A stretch of DNA of 64,000 nt, from NCBI GenBank assembly GCA_949372755.1, contig CASIBO010000003.1:1-64000 (forward strand), read 5' to 3'. The position numbers were made by a program, and so were the translations under genes. Every line of letters starts with the position of its first letter. The stretch's first letter is position 1. Shown in pieces: positions 1-8,645 of the stretch. This DNA comes from UBA9926 sp018645765. Its GTDB lineage: Bacteria; Pseudomonadota; Gammaproteobacteria; Pseudomonadales; Azotimanducaceae. The notes under the pieces are model-generated. The model worked only from the letters and a program-made list of their open reading frames with translations, was not told the DNA's origin and searched no databases.

Positions 1-171
1 GTCATCATTTTGATGACTCGAAGGTTCACCTCTAAACCAATGATATATAACAGTTTTTAAATTATGAAAAATCCGAGTCATCATTTAGTCATCATTGAAA
101 CGGTCAATTTCAGCCGAGTCATCATAGTCATCACCCCCCCCTATAGGGGGTGATTACTGATGACTGATGAC
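1..171. repeat. TGATGAC/GTCATCA heptamer array with C/G-run palindrome
   Basis: The heptamer GTCATCA occurs at 1-7, 77-83, 88-94, 118-124 and 127-133. Its reverse complement TGATGAC occurs at 11-17, 158-164 and 165-171. The first pair forms a perfect inverted repeat with a 3-base spacer. A run of Cs, then TATA (142-145), then five Gs forms a second palindrome nested among the repeats. Eight copies in 171 bases just upstream of a small gene, inside an integrase-bearing element with a primase remnant, suggests an iteron-type replication origin or an operator array. The repeats are seen directly; the role is inferred. Confidence 0.7.
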
Positions 172-185
172 TCAAGGTTTGGGAA

Positions 186-371
186 ATGAAAAAAAATATT
201 GAATTAGATTCTCTCATCGCTGGTATCAATGCTCTGGTAATTGAAGCAGACCGCAAATGGGGAACTGATCAACTCCGGCTGAAGGTCGGCTCCGATCTGA
301 GATTCAAATGGGATGCTCAGTGGAAGCGATACCAGGCAGCGGTCGAAGCCATCTGTACGCCATCACGCTAA
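186..371 (+). CDS. small hypothetical protein of the integrated element (61 aa)
   Basis: Unrecognised small basic protein with no signal peptide or membrane segment. It contains a run of charged and aromatic residues (RKWGTD, RFKWDAQWKRYQ) that looks like folded protein rather than random translation. The start at 186 follows a purine-rich stretch (GGTTTGGGAA), and the gene lies directly downstream of the heptamer array, which may control it. It could be a regulator or accessory replication protein of the element, but nothing in the sequence proves a function. A truncated ancestor cannot be excluded, because the neighbouring primase gene is broken. Confidence 0.4.
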   Translation: MKKNIELDSLIAGINALVIEADRKWGTDQLRLKVGSDLRFKWDAQWKRYQAAVEAICTPSR

Positions 372-489
372 GAGCGTGACCAAAGGATTCACTGCCCTGG
401 AATTGGAAGCGGCCAGCCTAGGCAATAAGCCGGTGCCGCCGTCAGTGTGGACAACCGTTGCAGGGCCGCGCAATACGACGGTCGCCATC

Positions 490-828
490 TCAAATTTTTC
501 GCGCATGAGCAGCGATAGCAGTAACGCTTGAGGTGCTAAGGCGATTGAGTGCAAGCCCTCCCCTCTGCGCCCAATTATCAACCTCATTTATGCGATTGGT
601 AAAATGATACAAGGGTCCTATCGTGACCTGCTGCTTGTCAGCTGACTTCCAGTCAGCCGCAACCCAAGTTTCTTGGTAATTATCTGCTTTTTCGCAGAAT
701 TCTTGGAAAAGCCCATACCCCGAGAGTCCGAGCTCATTCTTCAGCGCTGACGCAACCTATAGGCAGGTAATTCTGTCTTCGCTACTGATGCGATCTGGTA
801 ACTCATCAATATCATAACGGTTGTTCAC
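490..828 (-). pseudogene. degenerate primase-like (PriCT-2-like) gene with in-frame amber stop
   Basis: Reading the minus strand from a GTG at 828 gives a continuous protein-like frame to the TGA at 490-492. It is interrupted by one in-frame TAG at 757-759 (codon 24). After the stop the frame reads like the C-terminal domain of phage or satellite primases (motifs LGLSGYGLFQEFCEKADNY and TWVAADWKSAD, then a VTIGPLYH segment), which matches my recollection of PriCT-2 domains. The catalytic N-terminal primase domain is absent. This is best read as a decayed replication gene of the integrated element. A profile search would settle the family; the broken coding frame is directly visible. Confidence 0.5.
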
Positions 829-949
829 AAATAGCTCTCAATCTGCCTAATAAAAAAGGAATTCAGCCCTAATGCTAGACAGACCTGGCACTAAAAAAAC
901 CAGTTAGGCTTAAAAGTCACTCTGCAACCAAAGATCTACATCTCTAAGG

Positions 950-1225
950 TCATACAGAGCGCTTGTAGGCGTTTTTTAAGACAGGCTTAGGGAAGCCCTT
1001 CTCTCTCTGCCAGCGGTAAATGGTTGAGCGGTGAGACTTGGTATAAGCTTCTAAGCCTTTCATTCGGACAAGAGTGCGGCCTTTCGACGTCTTATGAGCA
1101 CTCCATTGCTCCAGAACATCTTTGGAAAGACCATCTCGAAGAACGTCACACAACTGTTCATCATCAAAATGGTTCTGCTCGTGTAACCACACAGCGTTCA
1201 TCAGCCTAGCGAGTGGTGGCGTCAT
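950..1225 (-). CDS. AlpA-like helix-turn-helix protein (91 aa)
   Basis: Small protein whose C-terminal half has the pattern of AlpA/MerR-like excisionase-type regulators: a helix followed by HRSTIYRWQREKGFPKPV, where STIYRW is the recognition helix and GFPKPV the typical wing. Such proteins commonly control the integrase or excision of P4-like elements. Its start codon overlaps the integrase stop region by 4 bases (integrase ends at 1222), so the two genes are translationally coupled in one transcript. The N-terminal 50 residues are not recognised. The role as integrase regulator is inferred from position and family. Confidence 0.6.
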   Translation of the reverse strand: MTPPLARLMNAVWLHEQNHFDDEQLCDVLRDGLSKDVLEQWSAHKTSKGRTLVRMKGLEAYTKSHRSTIYRWQREKGFPKPVLKNAYKRSV

Positions 1226-2433
1226 GTCTCAATTACTCCTTTTTCCAAATAATTTGCCCAAACCTGCATAACTTCGCGCCGCTTTTCACGCAGATCAGAG
1301 CGTTGATAGGCCTCTTCTAATGCGGTCTTACTATGTGATTTACATAGCTTAACGAGGTACTCCGGGAAGCTTGTTTTCTCTAGAATAAAATCCGTGAATG
1401 TGGACCTGAATCCATGACGCGTTCCCGGAAATCCACTTTTCATATGAAGTTTTCTGAGAGCGGTTTCACTCACACCCTTTTCTTTGAAAACCAAGTCGTC
1501 AACTCTGGGTAACGATCCAATCAAACGACGTGCTTGAGTTGTTAATGGCTCTACGAAAGGCTTTCTATTTTTCATACGTTCAGCTGGAACGGTCCAAATT
1601 CCTTCAGTGAGATCGACCTCATCCCACCTCATGTAACCAACTTCGCCGACCCGGCCTATATGGAGCATGATCATTTGAAGAGCATGCGCAGAAGGAATAT
1701 TTATTTTACAGATAGCTCGATACATCTCTGGCGCTTCTTGCCAGGGAATGGCCTCAAAGTGATCAGGCTTGTGAATTACCTTAGGCAGTAACGTATCAAG
1801 GTTACGTCTGAGCGCCGCTGGATTTTCGAAACCTTTTGTCTTGGGTGGCCTATTAGCCCAGTTATCAAAAACCCACTCAAGCCTTTCCCTTAACCTCGTA
1901 GCGGTAGGATTTTTTGTTTGCCAAATAGGCGCCAAAACCTCGTAGACATCTTTAGTTTCTATATCAGGCACTTTCATATTGCCGATCACGGGGTAGACGT
2001 AGTCCCTAAATGTATTGAAGTGTTGGTTGATTGATTTCGCGTTTGTCAAAGAGTTCGTCTTAACCTTAAGGGCTTGTTCCGCGAACACCTTGAAGGCGAT
2101 CCGCTTACCCTCTTCATCTAGGCCCTTTTTCCGCCGACTTTGGCGAACTGTAACGGGATCTTCGCCTCTAGCTAGGACTTCAAGCCAAAACCGAGCCTCC
2201 GCCCTTGCCCCTTTGAGGGTCACAGATCTTGCCGAACCCAAGCCCATTGATTTGCGCTTGCCTTTGTAGGGGTAGTAGAAAACCCAGGACTTTGTATTGT
2301 CCTTCCAGCGGAAGTAAAGGTAGGGAACACCACCGACAGCCTGGAAGACCCATTGTTCTTCTCGATTAGGTCCAAGCTTAGGTTTGAGGGCTTTTACCTC
2401 TTTATCGGTAAGTTCTTTTGGGATTTTGGGCAT
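1222..2433 (-). CDS. tyrosine recombinase, P4-type integrase (403 aa)
   Basis: Site-specific recombinase of the P4/DUF4102 integrase class. Residues 1-100 form the N-terminal arm-binding domain (pattern YLYFRWKDNTKSW, then KRKSMGLGSARSVTLKGAR). Residues 110-210 are the SAM-like core-binding domain, and 230-400 the catalytic domain. Catalytic residues visible are Arg261 (HIGRVGEV), His340 and Arg343 (TRHGFR), His367, and the nucleophile Tyr376 in AYQRSD. Full length for the family. It lies about 160 bases from a tRNA-Ser 3'-end sequence at 2591-2604, the expected attachment site, and is followed by an AlpA-like gene. It is probably still an intact enzyme although the element around it is decaying. 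Confidence 0.93.
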   Translation of the reverse strand: MPKIPKELTDKEVKALKPKLGPNREEQWVFQAVGGVPYLYFRWKDNTKSWVFYYPYKGKRKSMGLGSARSVTLKGARAEARFWLEVLARGEDPVTVRQSRRKKGLDEEGKRIAFKVFAEQALKVKTNSLTNAKSINQHFNTFRDYVYPVIGNMKVPDIETKDVYEVLAPIWQTKNPTATRLRERLEWVFDNWANRPPKTKGFENPAALRRNLDTLLPKVIHKPDHFEAIPWQEAPEMYRAICKINIPSAHALQMIMLHIGRVGEVGYMRWDEVDLTEGIWTVPAERMKNRKPFVEPLTTQARRLIGSLPRVDDLVFKEKGVSETALRKLHMKSGFPGTRHGFRSTFTDFILEKTSFPEYLVKLCKSHSKTALEEAYQRSDLREKRREVMQVWANYLEKGVIET

Positions 2434-2590
2434 GACTGCGTATATCTATACGTATAACAAAGATTATATAATTAACTACAATCAGATGCCATTAGATGCT
2501 ACTAGTTGTCCAGACTAAATCGCTAATTAATGCATAAAAACAATATCTTATGGGTTTAATTGGAAGCAAGCGCCACATTGGAACGGAGAA

Positions 2591-2604
2591 CTCTCTCTCC
2601 GCCA
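2591..2604 (+). other. probable attachment site: tRNA-Ser 3'-end remnant
   Basis: CTCTCTCTCCGCCA matches the usual 3' end of bacterial tRNA-Ser genes (acceptor stem strand plus CCA). No cloverleaf precedes it, so it is not a complete tRNA. Placed just upstream of the integrase promoter, it is best explained as the attR/attL copy of a tRNA-Ser target, with the intact tRNA expected at the other end of the element, left of this window. The short inverted pair CGGAGA/TCTCCG around it (2584-2601) could alternatively be a chance hairpin. Confidence 0.5.
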
Positions 2605-2872
2605 ATTTATACACTCAAGACCCTGATAATAAAGCATTTAAAGCAATTTCGCCTTTGCTAATTAGGTATCTTGTACCACTTCTTGTACCACCTCTTTTTG
2701 AACTTCTTTATTCAAGCTAACTAGTATTCTATTTAGTGCAGCTTTTGTAGGCCGGGGCAGGAGACCACCCCACCCCTACCTATGTGAAACAAGTGGTCGA
2801 AAATTTTCGACGCGGTTTTAAGGTTGTCAATATTGCAGCAGCTGAACCTACAGGCACACAACCTGACACAGC
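2605..2872. other. intergenic region with CTTGTACCAC repeat and duplicated 3' flank
   Basis: No gene is seen. CTTGTACCAC occurs twice in tandem within about 2671-2693. The part from about 2740 to 2872 resembles 26150-26290, the 3' flank of the decayed dockerin-like copy: both contain a shared stretch around GTCAA-ATTGCAGCAGCT and then CACA-CCTGACACAGCTT. Confidence 0.5.
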
Positions 2873-4528
2873 TTATTCAGCAGGAACACGTTCCTTGATA
2901 TAAGCCTCAACTTCTTCAGCCGTATCCCGTTCAGCACCAGTACCAATAGCACCAGAGATCAACGAATCACCAGAGAATCCAAACAAGTAACGTATCAGCA
3001 GCAGGCCGTCTGTAAGCGGCTTAGACTCGCCGTCTCCGTCTATGTCTAGCTGAGAATCAGCATCTGTTAGATAGCTCGCAATGGCTTCAGAGGAGTCTCT
3101 GCTTGCCTCACCTGAGACTGCTCCAGAGGTTAAGGAGTCGCCGCTGAATCCAAATAGATGACGGATAACTAATAGGCCGTCGGTAAGCGGTTGAGCTTCT
3201 AGGTTTTCATCTACGTCAAAGCTGAAACAGCCTGATTTGCAGGAGAAACGGCTAAAGGGGTCTGTGCCGTCGGCTAATTCCTCTTCGTCCGTGAAGCCGT
3301 CGTTGTCGTCGTCTGAGTCAGCGTTATTGCCGATTCCATCTGAGTCAGTATCAAGTGCTTCTGTCGCATCTAGGGGAAAGGCATCTAATCCGTCAGCGAC
3401 ACCATCTTCATCTGTGTCAGCATTGTCACCAGTAGCATCTGAGGCACTATACGGATAAGAATTAAGTCCTCGATAATTTCCGTCCGGGATCCTTTTAGGC
3501 AACGCAAATCCGGCGTTATTCAGAAGCTCAAACATTAGTATATCTTTGGATTCTAGTGCCGCCTTGGTACATATTGACCATTCAGCCTTAGCTGTGGAGC
3601 ATTTGTTAGTGAGCATCGTATCTAATGCACCAATATTGGTTACCACGCCCCAATAGAAATATTCAGCTAGTTGGCAGGGGTATCCGCAACCCTCGTCATC
3701 GTAGTTATACCAAGAGCCAGGCGGATAAGTTTCAGGGGTAGATTTGAAGCGCCCGCCTCGAGCAGCATCCATCGCATCAGAGAGTTTTGATGGTACTATC
3801 TCCCCCGAAACGGTTTGATCACGGCCAAAATCCGCGGGGTAAACGTCATACCATCCTGCAGAAATAACATGCCAAATCTCCTCGAGGTTAGTATCCCATA
3901 CCGCAGCCTTTTCGATGCCACCCAGCGCCCATGAATCCCCATCGAGATTCAAGGCCGTACCATCGTGATACATACTGGCTTGTACGCCAATGTTGTCCTC
4001 ACAGAAGGTCCCTCGAATAGACGCAAAAAACGGCTCACGATCGGTAACCTGCCATAAAGGCACAATGAAGTTTCGATTTTTTAAATACTCCGCTACTTTT
4101 GGGTCATCCAGCACGCCATCTTCATCATTGTCTAAGTATTCCGCCAGAACGTTCGCCGAGTGCTTAATGAAGGGCGTGGGCGTCTCTGCAGTTGCAGTAA
4201 TATAAACACCGAAGACATCTACAAACTGAGTAAAAGCCCTACCATTCATACAATCTAGAGGGTGACTGGAAGCAAGCGTTAAGCTGGGTCCTGGGGTCTG
4301 ATTGGGATCTAAGGGGAACGCATCTGAGCTGTCAGCAACACCATCATCGTCATCATCTGCATCGCAGACATCACCCTGCCCGTCAGCATCGGTATCCCGC
4401 TGGTCAACATTTACAATATTTAGGCAGTTATCGGATGCATCCGGAACACCATCACCATCCGTTCCAGCGAAAGCTAAAGAAGAAATAGATAGTAAAACTG
4501 TTGCTCCTAAAAATTGTATCGAGGACAT
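2873..4528 (-). CDS. secreted thrombospondin-type-3 / dockerin-like repeat protein (551 aa)
   Basis: Residues 1-22 are a signal peptide ending SLAFAG. Directly after it come aspartate-rich calcium-binding repeats of the thrombospondin type-3 kind (TDGDGVPDASDNC, DTDADGQGDVCDADDDDDG). The middle (about 85-370) is a unique domain with several cysteines and an HVISAGWYDVYP segment, in which I recognise no family. A second block of TSP3-like repeats (about 370-435) precedes two C-terminal dockerin/EF-hand-like repeats, each about 55 residues with DxDGDG...PLTDGLL-IR-LFGFSGDSL. Probably exported and calcium-stabilised, possibly surface-attached through the repeats. Decayed copies of the C-terminal repeats are at 9819-10123 and 26280-26600, and a related pair starts the protein at 56528. 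Confidence 0.8.
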   Translation of the reverse strand: MSSIQFLGATVLLSISSLAFAGTDGDGVPDASDNCLNIVNVDQRDTDADGQGDVCDADDDDDGVADSSDAFPLDPNQTPGPSLTLASSHPLDCMNGRAFTQFVDVFGVYITATAETPTPFIKHSANVLAEYLDNDEDGVLDDPKVAEYLKNRNFIVPLWQVTDREPFFASIRGTFCEDNIGVQASMYHDGTALNLDGDSWALGGIEKAAVWDTNLEEIWHVISAGWYDVYPADFGRDQTVSGEIVPSKLSDAMDAARGGRFKSTPETYPPGSWYNYDDEGCGYPCQLAEYFYWGVVTNIGALDTMLTNKCSTAKAEWSICTKAALESKDILMFELLNNAGFALPKRIPDGNYRGLNSYPYSASDATGDNADTDEDGVADGLDAFPLDATEALDTDSDGIGNNADSDDDNDGFTDEEELADGTDPFSRFSCKSGCFSFDVDENLEAQPLTDGLLVIRHLFGFSGDSLTSGAVSGEASRDSSEAIASYLTDADSQLDIDGDGESKPLTDGLLLIRYLFGFSGDSLISGAIGTGAERDTAEEVEAYIKERVPAE

Positions 4529-4828
4529 AAAAAACCTTGTTTTTGGTAAGTCAAACGCTTCCCGAGAAGCTGTACAGATCCTCTGATTGGTATTATATAA
4601 ATCGAATAGGATAAATCATAATAGCTTAATCTTAAGAAGCATAATTTTCAGATAATTGTCGGAAAAAGTTGCCTTTAACCAACCCGGGTAACTGTGGGCC
4701 AACTCTCTCAAGCCATCCAAAAGAAACCTAACAAAAAAATACCTTTACCCCACTTTTCAGCATAGGATCCCAGAAGAAACACGATAGGCAAAGTGAGTAT
4801 TAGTATGGTCATTGCGCCCAGACTAGGT
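4529..4828. other. intergenic, nothing recognised
   Basis: An AT-rich upstream region of the minus-strand secreted-protein gene (about 4530-4660) presumably carries its promoter. I see no further gene, repeat or convincing terminator. Confidence 0.5.
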
Positions 4829-5098
4829 TCATAAGTTAAACGTCTCATCTAGCAAAAACATTTCAACTCCACCTGTTATCTTGTCTTCTGCCATTGCTTC
4901 TGCTGTTGCAGGATCATTGAATATTCTAACGAACTCATCAGGATCATTGGTTTCAAAAATCGCAATTGCTGTTCTATCGTTTGCTGCTCCCATATGAGCG
5001 ACGGACACACCCTGACTCTTAAATAATTCCACATGTGTTTTAAATTTTTCTTTCCAATGATCAACGCTTTCTACTTCTGCTCTTACAGCTATTAACAT
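4829..5098 (-). CDS. small dimeric alpha/beta-barrel-like protein (89 aa)
   Basis: Compact protein starting MLIAVRAEVESVDHWKEKF. It follows the beta-alpha-beta-beta-alpha-beta pattern and length of ferredoxin-like ABM/DUF3764-type proteins (second strand TAIAIFETNDPDEF, helix FNDPATAEAMAED, last strand VEMFLLDE). A good Shine-Dalgarno (AGGAGA) precedes the ATG. No catalytic residue can be named, so stress response, monooxygenase or scavenging roles are all possible. It is transcribed alone, away from the TonB receptor terminator, with a small possible gene upstream at 5143-5319. Confidence 0.65.
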   Translation of the reverse strand: MLIAVRAEVESVDHWKEKFKTHVELFKSQGVSVAHMGAANDRTAIAIFETNDPDEFVRIFNDPATAEAMAEDKITGGVEMFLLDETFNL

Positions 5099-5142
5099 TT
5101 TATTTTCTCCTTTCCTAAATGTCCTGATTTGCGCCCATTAAT

Positions 5143-5319
5143 TTAGTCATTTGAACAGCCTATTTTCTGCAGATCTTCTCGGTCAATCTTCCCATACACC
5201 CAACTAAAGCTCATCCCTTGCAAACCATGAGCAGACCCCATGGCCTCTGGGTAACCAACTTCCCTACGGATACGATCCAGACAAATGCAGATTCTTGAGA
5301 CACTCTTTCGGTGCCCCAT
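5143..5319 (-). CDS. possible small protein or gene remnant (58 aa)
   Basis: Minus-strand frame from an ATG at 5319 to TAA at 5143-5145. The frame is open for a further 16 codons upstream, and its composition looks coding: RICICLDRIRREVGYPEAMG, then GMSFSWVYGKIDREDLQKIG. I do not recognise a family. It could be the C-terminal remainder of a longer gene, since no clear ribosome binding site precedes the ATG. It lies between the small barrel-protein gene and the TonB-receptor terminator. Confidence 0.35.
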   Translation of the reverse strand: MGHRKSVSRICICLDRIRREVGYPEAMGSAHGLQGMSFSWVYGKIDREDLQKIGCSND

Positions 5320-5403
5320 TTCGCTATGTAGCGTGGCTAAAGTGGATAAAGGGATACAGCTGATTTAAAGGCATTTAACCTCTACCGATCGCCTGCACAC
5401 TGC

Positions 5404-5445
5404 AAAAAAAACGTCCGGGCCACCCGTTCAAGAGGGGTCAGGACG
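5404..5445 (-). terminator. rho-independent terminator of the TonB-receptor gene
   Basis: On the minus strand the arms CGTCC (5441-5445 side) and GGACG (5412-5416 side) bracket a partly paired CCC/GGG stem, followed by a run of T residues (complement of the A-run at 5404-5411). It lies 58 bases beyond the stop of the receptor gene in the right orientation. Confidence 0.7.
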
Positions 5446-5502
5446 CGATCAGCTGTATAAACGTAACTGTGATCTATGGCGCCTTAAGACGCCTTATCTG
5501 TT

Positions 5503-8016
5503 TTACAAAGCAAAACGAATGCCTGCAAGGTATCTGCTGCCATAACTCTCAATCCGAACTGGCTTCCACAAATTGCCTGCGTATTGCCGATCCGACTCGT
5601 TAGTGAGATTGTTGACATTTAGGAACAGAGACGCCTTGGACCCTATTAAAGGCTCAAGGTCATATCTCATAGCAAGATCGACCCTACTTTGTTCATCCCA
5701 ATAAATAGCCTCTGTAAACCCAAAAACCGCACCGGTTTCTGTTTCATCTGCGAATGCGTCTCTGTAACGGTAGCTCAAACGGGCCATAAACCCATGATCC
5801 TCATAGAATAACGAGACGTTATACGACAAATCCGATTGACCAGGAAGATCAAACTTTAAGCCATCAGGAGTTGTGTATTCCGAAGATATCGCCGCCAAAT
5901 TAGCTTCCATTCCAAACCCTGACCAAAAACCGTCGACGTAGTTATCTAGCCTCGCGGTATATGCGAGTTCAAGTCCGTTAAGCTTGCCATCCTTACCATT
6001 ATCAAAAGAAGAAAGGTCCCAAAAGTCGTCAGGGCCTGCAATGTCCGAGTAGACACTACCCTTAACTTTCACAGTGGATTCTGCGATAACATTATCGATC
6101 GATCTATGGAAAGCTGTTACCGATAAAATACTAGCTTCGTTAAAGTACCACTCCCAAGCAACATCAATACCCCACGATTTTTCTTCGTCGAGCTCAGGGT
6201 TCCCACCACTAACTGACTCTCCAATTTCGCTAATTGAACCAGCCGCTCTTGCTTCTATATAGGTCGGGCGACTAATGCCCGTGGACCACGAAAACCTTAA
6301 CTTCTGATCTTCTCGCAGATCCCAATTAAGGTGGGCACTAGGCAGATAATTCGTATAATTTTGATTAACCTTTAACGGTTGCGCGACAGCACCTACAAGC
6401 TTAATACCAGTCGTTTCGTAATCTGTATCTTCAACCCGGATGCCAAGCACAACATTACCCCAGTCCATGTCAATGGTTTGCATCAAGTACGCTGAAAGGA
6501 TTGTTTCTTGGATTTCTAAGACTTCATCCGCCTCGAAATCGGGCTTCACTAAGCCGTCTGCAACCATCTGATTATATATTTCTTTATTGTCAACGTAGCT
6601 AGCATTGATCGAGTTAGTGAACTCCGTATTCCACGAACCGTATCTCGTTAACGCAATTTGGTCTTGGGTGATGTGCGGACCAGAAGCAATAGTCTGAAGG
6701 GGTGCGCCGCCACCCGTGGCATCTCTTGAGTCATATTTAAACCCAGCTTTAATTACACCTAACTTATTCGCGCGACTCGCATCAAATTTAAATTGATCCG
6801 TATCAATATCCAAACCTCCAATAGCATCTACGGTTAGATTAGTTGGATACCGCACGTCACCAATGTTTTCATCAAAGGAAAGAACGGGATCCCACGGATC
6901 GCTAAAATCATAAGAAACATCTGTAAGCTCAGGATCCCCTCGCTTACCATTTAGAAAGACGAAAGGCAGCCAAGTGTCGTTTTTTGTTTCAATGTCACTA
7001 TACTTGGCCTCAAGATCCCACTCACCAAATACCAAATCAGCGCCAATCGTATTGACGTTTGTCTGATTATCATAGAACCCATTTTGAAGCAGGTATCTCA
7101 TGTCAGCGATAGGCGAGACTCCTTTGTTATCCGGAAGCCCTGAGGGAAAGTAGAAATACCAGTGGTTTCTTTCTTCTTCGTCCGTGAACTGAGTGTTAGT
7201 AGTCGAAGCATAGACTTTCCCACCATTGTCCAAATAGAACTCTACGGTTCCACCGTAGGCCTCGTCTGTTCTCTCGAGCAAATAATTCCGAAATTCAAGC
7301 TGGTTTGGGGCTAGCGAGCCACGTGAGCTTGTGGATCCATACTCCATCTCTCGATTGTCAGTTACTTGTTCGCGAGAGTTTTCTGAGCCGTAAATAAGAA
7401 CCCCAAATTTATCATTAGAGTACGATAACCGAGCATTGGTCTTAGACATGTCCCCATCGCCTAAGTCTTGCTTTCCGACTCCAAGCTCCATAGAAAAAGC
7501 CAATCCATCGACATCACCCGGAGCAAATGTTTTAACATTGATATATCCTGAAATAGATTCGCCAGGCATGTCCGCTGTGATCGCTTTGTTCGCAACAATT
7601 TGAGAAGCAATCACCGAAGGATAGGCATCAAACCTGGGGATCCGACCGTTTTCCACCCCTGGTACATCAACCCCATTAAAGGCAGTCGTGGTGTAACGCT
7701 TGGGTGAACCACGAAAACTCACATATCGAGCTTGGCCCTGATCCCGTTCTATCGATATACCGGGCACGCGGCCCAAGGCGTCAGCAAGGTTTTGATCAGG
7801 AAACCTACCTACGGCGTCTGCAGATATCACATCGGCAACATTGTCAGCCATCCTTTTTGCATCGATCGCAGACTGAGTGCTAGCTTTGATCGACTTTGCT
7901 ACAACTACGATTTCTTCTATAGATTCTTCAGCAAGTACTACAGCTGGTTGCGCTGCTAAGGCGAAGGCCACTAACAGAACTGCCGCTAACTTTAGATTAA
8001 AGTTGTGATTTCCCAT
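5503..8016 (-). CDS. TonB-dependent outer-membrane receptor, TIGR01782 type (about 837 aa)
   Basis: The start is taken as the ATG at 8016, which gives a signal peptide (LKLAAVLLVAFALAAQP...LAEE); the longer frame from 8076 would bury it. The TonB box region is IEEIVVVAKS. The plug domain (about residues 35-160) has the hallmark VGRFPDQNLADALGRVPGI and AITADMPGESISGYINVKT of the Xanthomonas/Caulobacter-type receptors that import carbohydrates or other organic nutrients. The rest is a 22-strand barrel ending in YLAGIRFAL with the terminal aromatic/hydrophobic signature. No substrate enzyme is adjacent, so the ligand is unknown. A terminator follows. A TonB C-terminal protein is 0.9 kb upstream on the other strand but is not in the same transcript. 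Confidence 0.92.
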   Translation of the reverse strand: MGNHNFNLKLAAVLLVAFALAAQPAVVLAEESIEEIVVVAKSIKASTQSAIDAKRMADNVADVISADAVGRFPDQNLADALGRVPGISIERDQGQARYVSFRGSPKRYTTTAFNGVDVPGVENGRIPRFDAYPSVIASQIVANKAITADMPGESISGYINVKTFAPGDVDGLAFSMELGVGKQDLGDGDMSKTNARLSYSNDKFGVLIYGSENSREQVTDNREMEYGSTSSRGSLAPNQLEFRNYLLERTDEAYGGTVEFYLDNGGKVYASTTNTQFTDEEERNHWYFYFPSGLPDNKGVSPIADMRYLLQNGFYDNQTNVNTIGADLVFGEWDLEAKYSDIETKNDTWLPFVFLNGKRGDPELTDVSYDFSDPWDPVLSFDENIGDVRYPTNLTVDAIGGLDIDTDQFKFDASRANKLGVIKAGFKYDSRDATGGGAPLQTIASGPHITQDQIALTRYGSWNTEFTNSINASYVDNKEIYNQMVADGLVKPDFEADEVLEIQETILSAYLMQTIDMDWGNVVLGIRVEDTDYETTGIKLVGAVAQPLKVNQNYTNYLPSAHLNWDLREDQKLRFSWSTGISRPTYIEARAAGSISEIGESVSGGNPELDEEKSWGIDVAWEWYFNEASILSVTAFHRSIDNVIAESTVKVKGSVYSDIAGPDDFWDLSSFDNGKDGKLNGLELAYTARLDNYVDGFWSGFGMEANLAAISSEYTTPDGLKFDLPGQSDLSYNVSLFYEDHGFMARLSYRYRDAFADETETGAVFGFTEAIYWDEQSRVDLAMRYDLEPLIGSKASLFLNVNNLTNESDRQYAGNLWKPVRIESYGSRYLAGIRFAL

Positions 8017-8309
8017 GGTTTTTATTCTTTTTATATGCGAGATTTTATCAGTACCACCTTCAATAAAGTAAAGCAATCTATTTCCAGACTATTTCTTACA
8101 CCTCCTAGCCATCTGGCGCGCGCAACCAACCATTAAAGTGGATGCTGATGCCCTCCCCGTGGTGCTCATCGACCCCGCCTCAACATTATGTTAACCGTCC
8201 TGTTCCTGCTTCAGGATAGGCTACGACACTAGCAAACGGTCGATCTCATCGCTCAATCGCAAAATCGAACTATAGTGGGCAAAATACAAGTGGTGCGACA
8301 AGATAGGTC
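8017..8309. other. intergenic, promoter side of the TonB receptor
   Basis: The segment next to the receptor start is AT-rich and should hold its promoter. The remainder to 8309 has short open frames with no recognisable protein. Confidence 0.4.
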
Positions 8310-8642
8310 ATGAAGTAATTGCCACCACGCCCACCCATTGGTCCTGAGAAGCACAAAGAACGCTACCTAGAAGCCGTCAGAGACAAGATGGCTAAATTGT
8401 ATGCACATGGTGACGCGAAGCCCCCTGCATGTCAGCAGCTATGACAGGAGATCACAGGGTTCCTAAAAGCGGGTGAATTACTAGGCAACTTTACGACCGA
8501 AGAGCTGCAAGCCATCATCGACGAGGAGCACATCACAGCATTCGGTATTACGCGTGAAGAACGTCAGTTAAAGCAGAAGCTAACAACTACAGATGATGAA
8601 CAAGCCTGGGATAAGTACGATGTGCCGCCTAAGATGCGGTGA
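8310..8642 (+). pseudogene. broken gene of unknown family with two in-frame stops
   Basis: From an ATG at 8310 a single frame of 110 codons runs to a TGA at 8640-8642, interrupted by TAA at codon 3 (8316-8318) and TGA at codon 45 (8442-8444). Between the stops the translation is clearly protein-like: IGPEKHKERYLEAVRDKMAK, then FTTEELQAIIDEEHI, ending AWDKYDVPPKMR. The family is unknown to me. Its 3' end (8606-8636) recurs at 32914-32944 with two mismatches in 31 bases, so this was a multicopy or mobile gene, now dead here. Confidence 0.6.
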
Positions 8643-8645
8643 CGA

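Noticed and set aside
2584..2604. A complete tRNA-Ser gene
   Set aside because: Only the 3' acceptor end is present; no D-, anticodon or T-arm can be folded upstream.
8442..8444. TGA as selenocysteine in the frame at 8310
   Set aside because: A second in-frame stop (TAA at codon 3) is present, no SECIS-like hairpin is evident, and the family is unknown.
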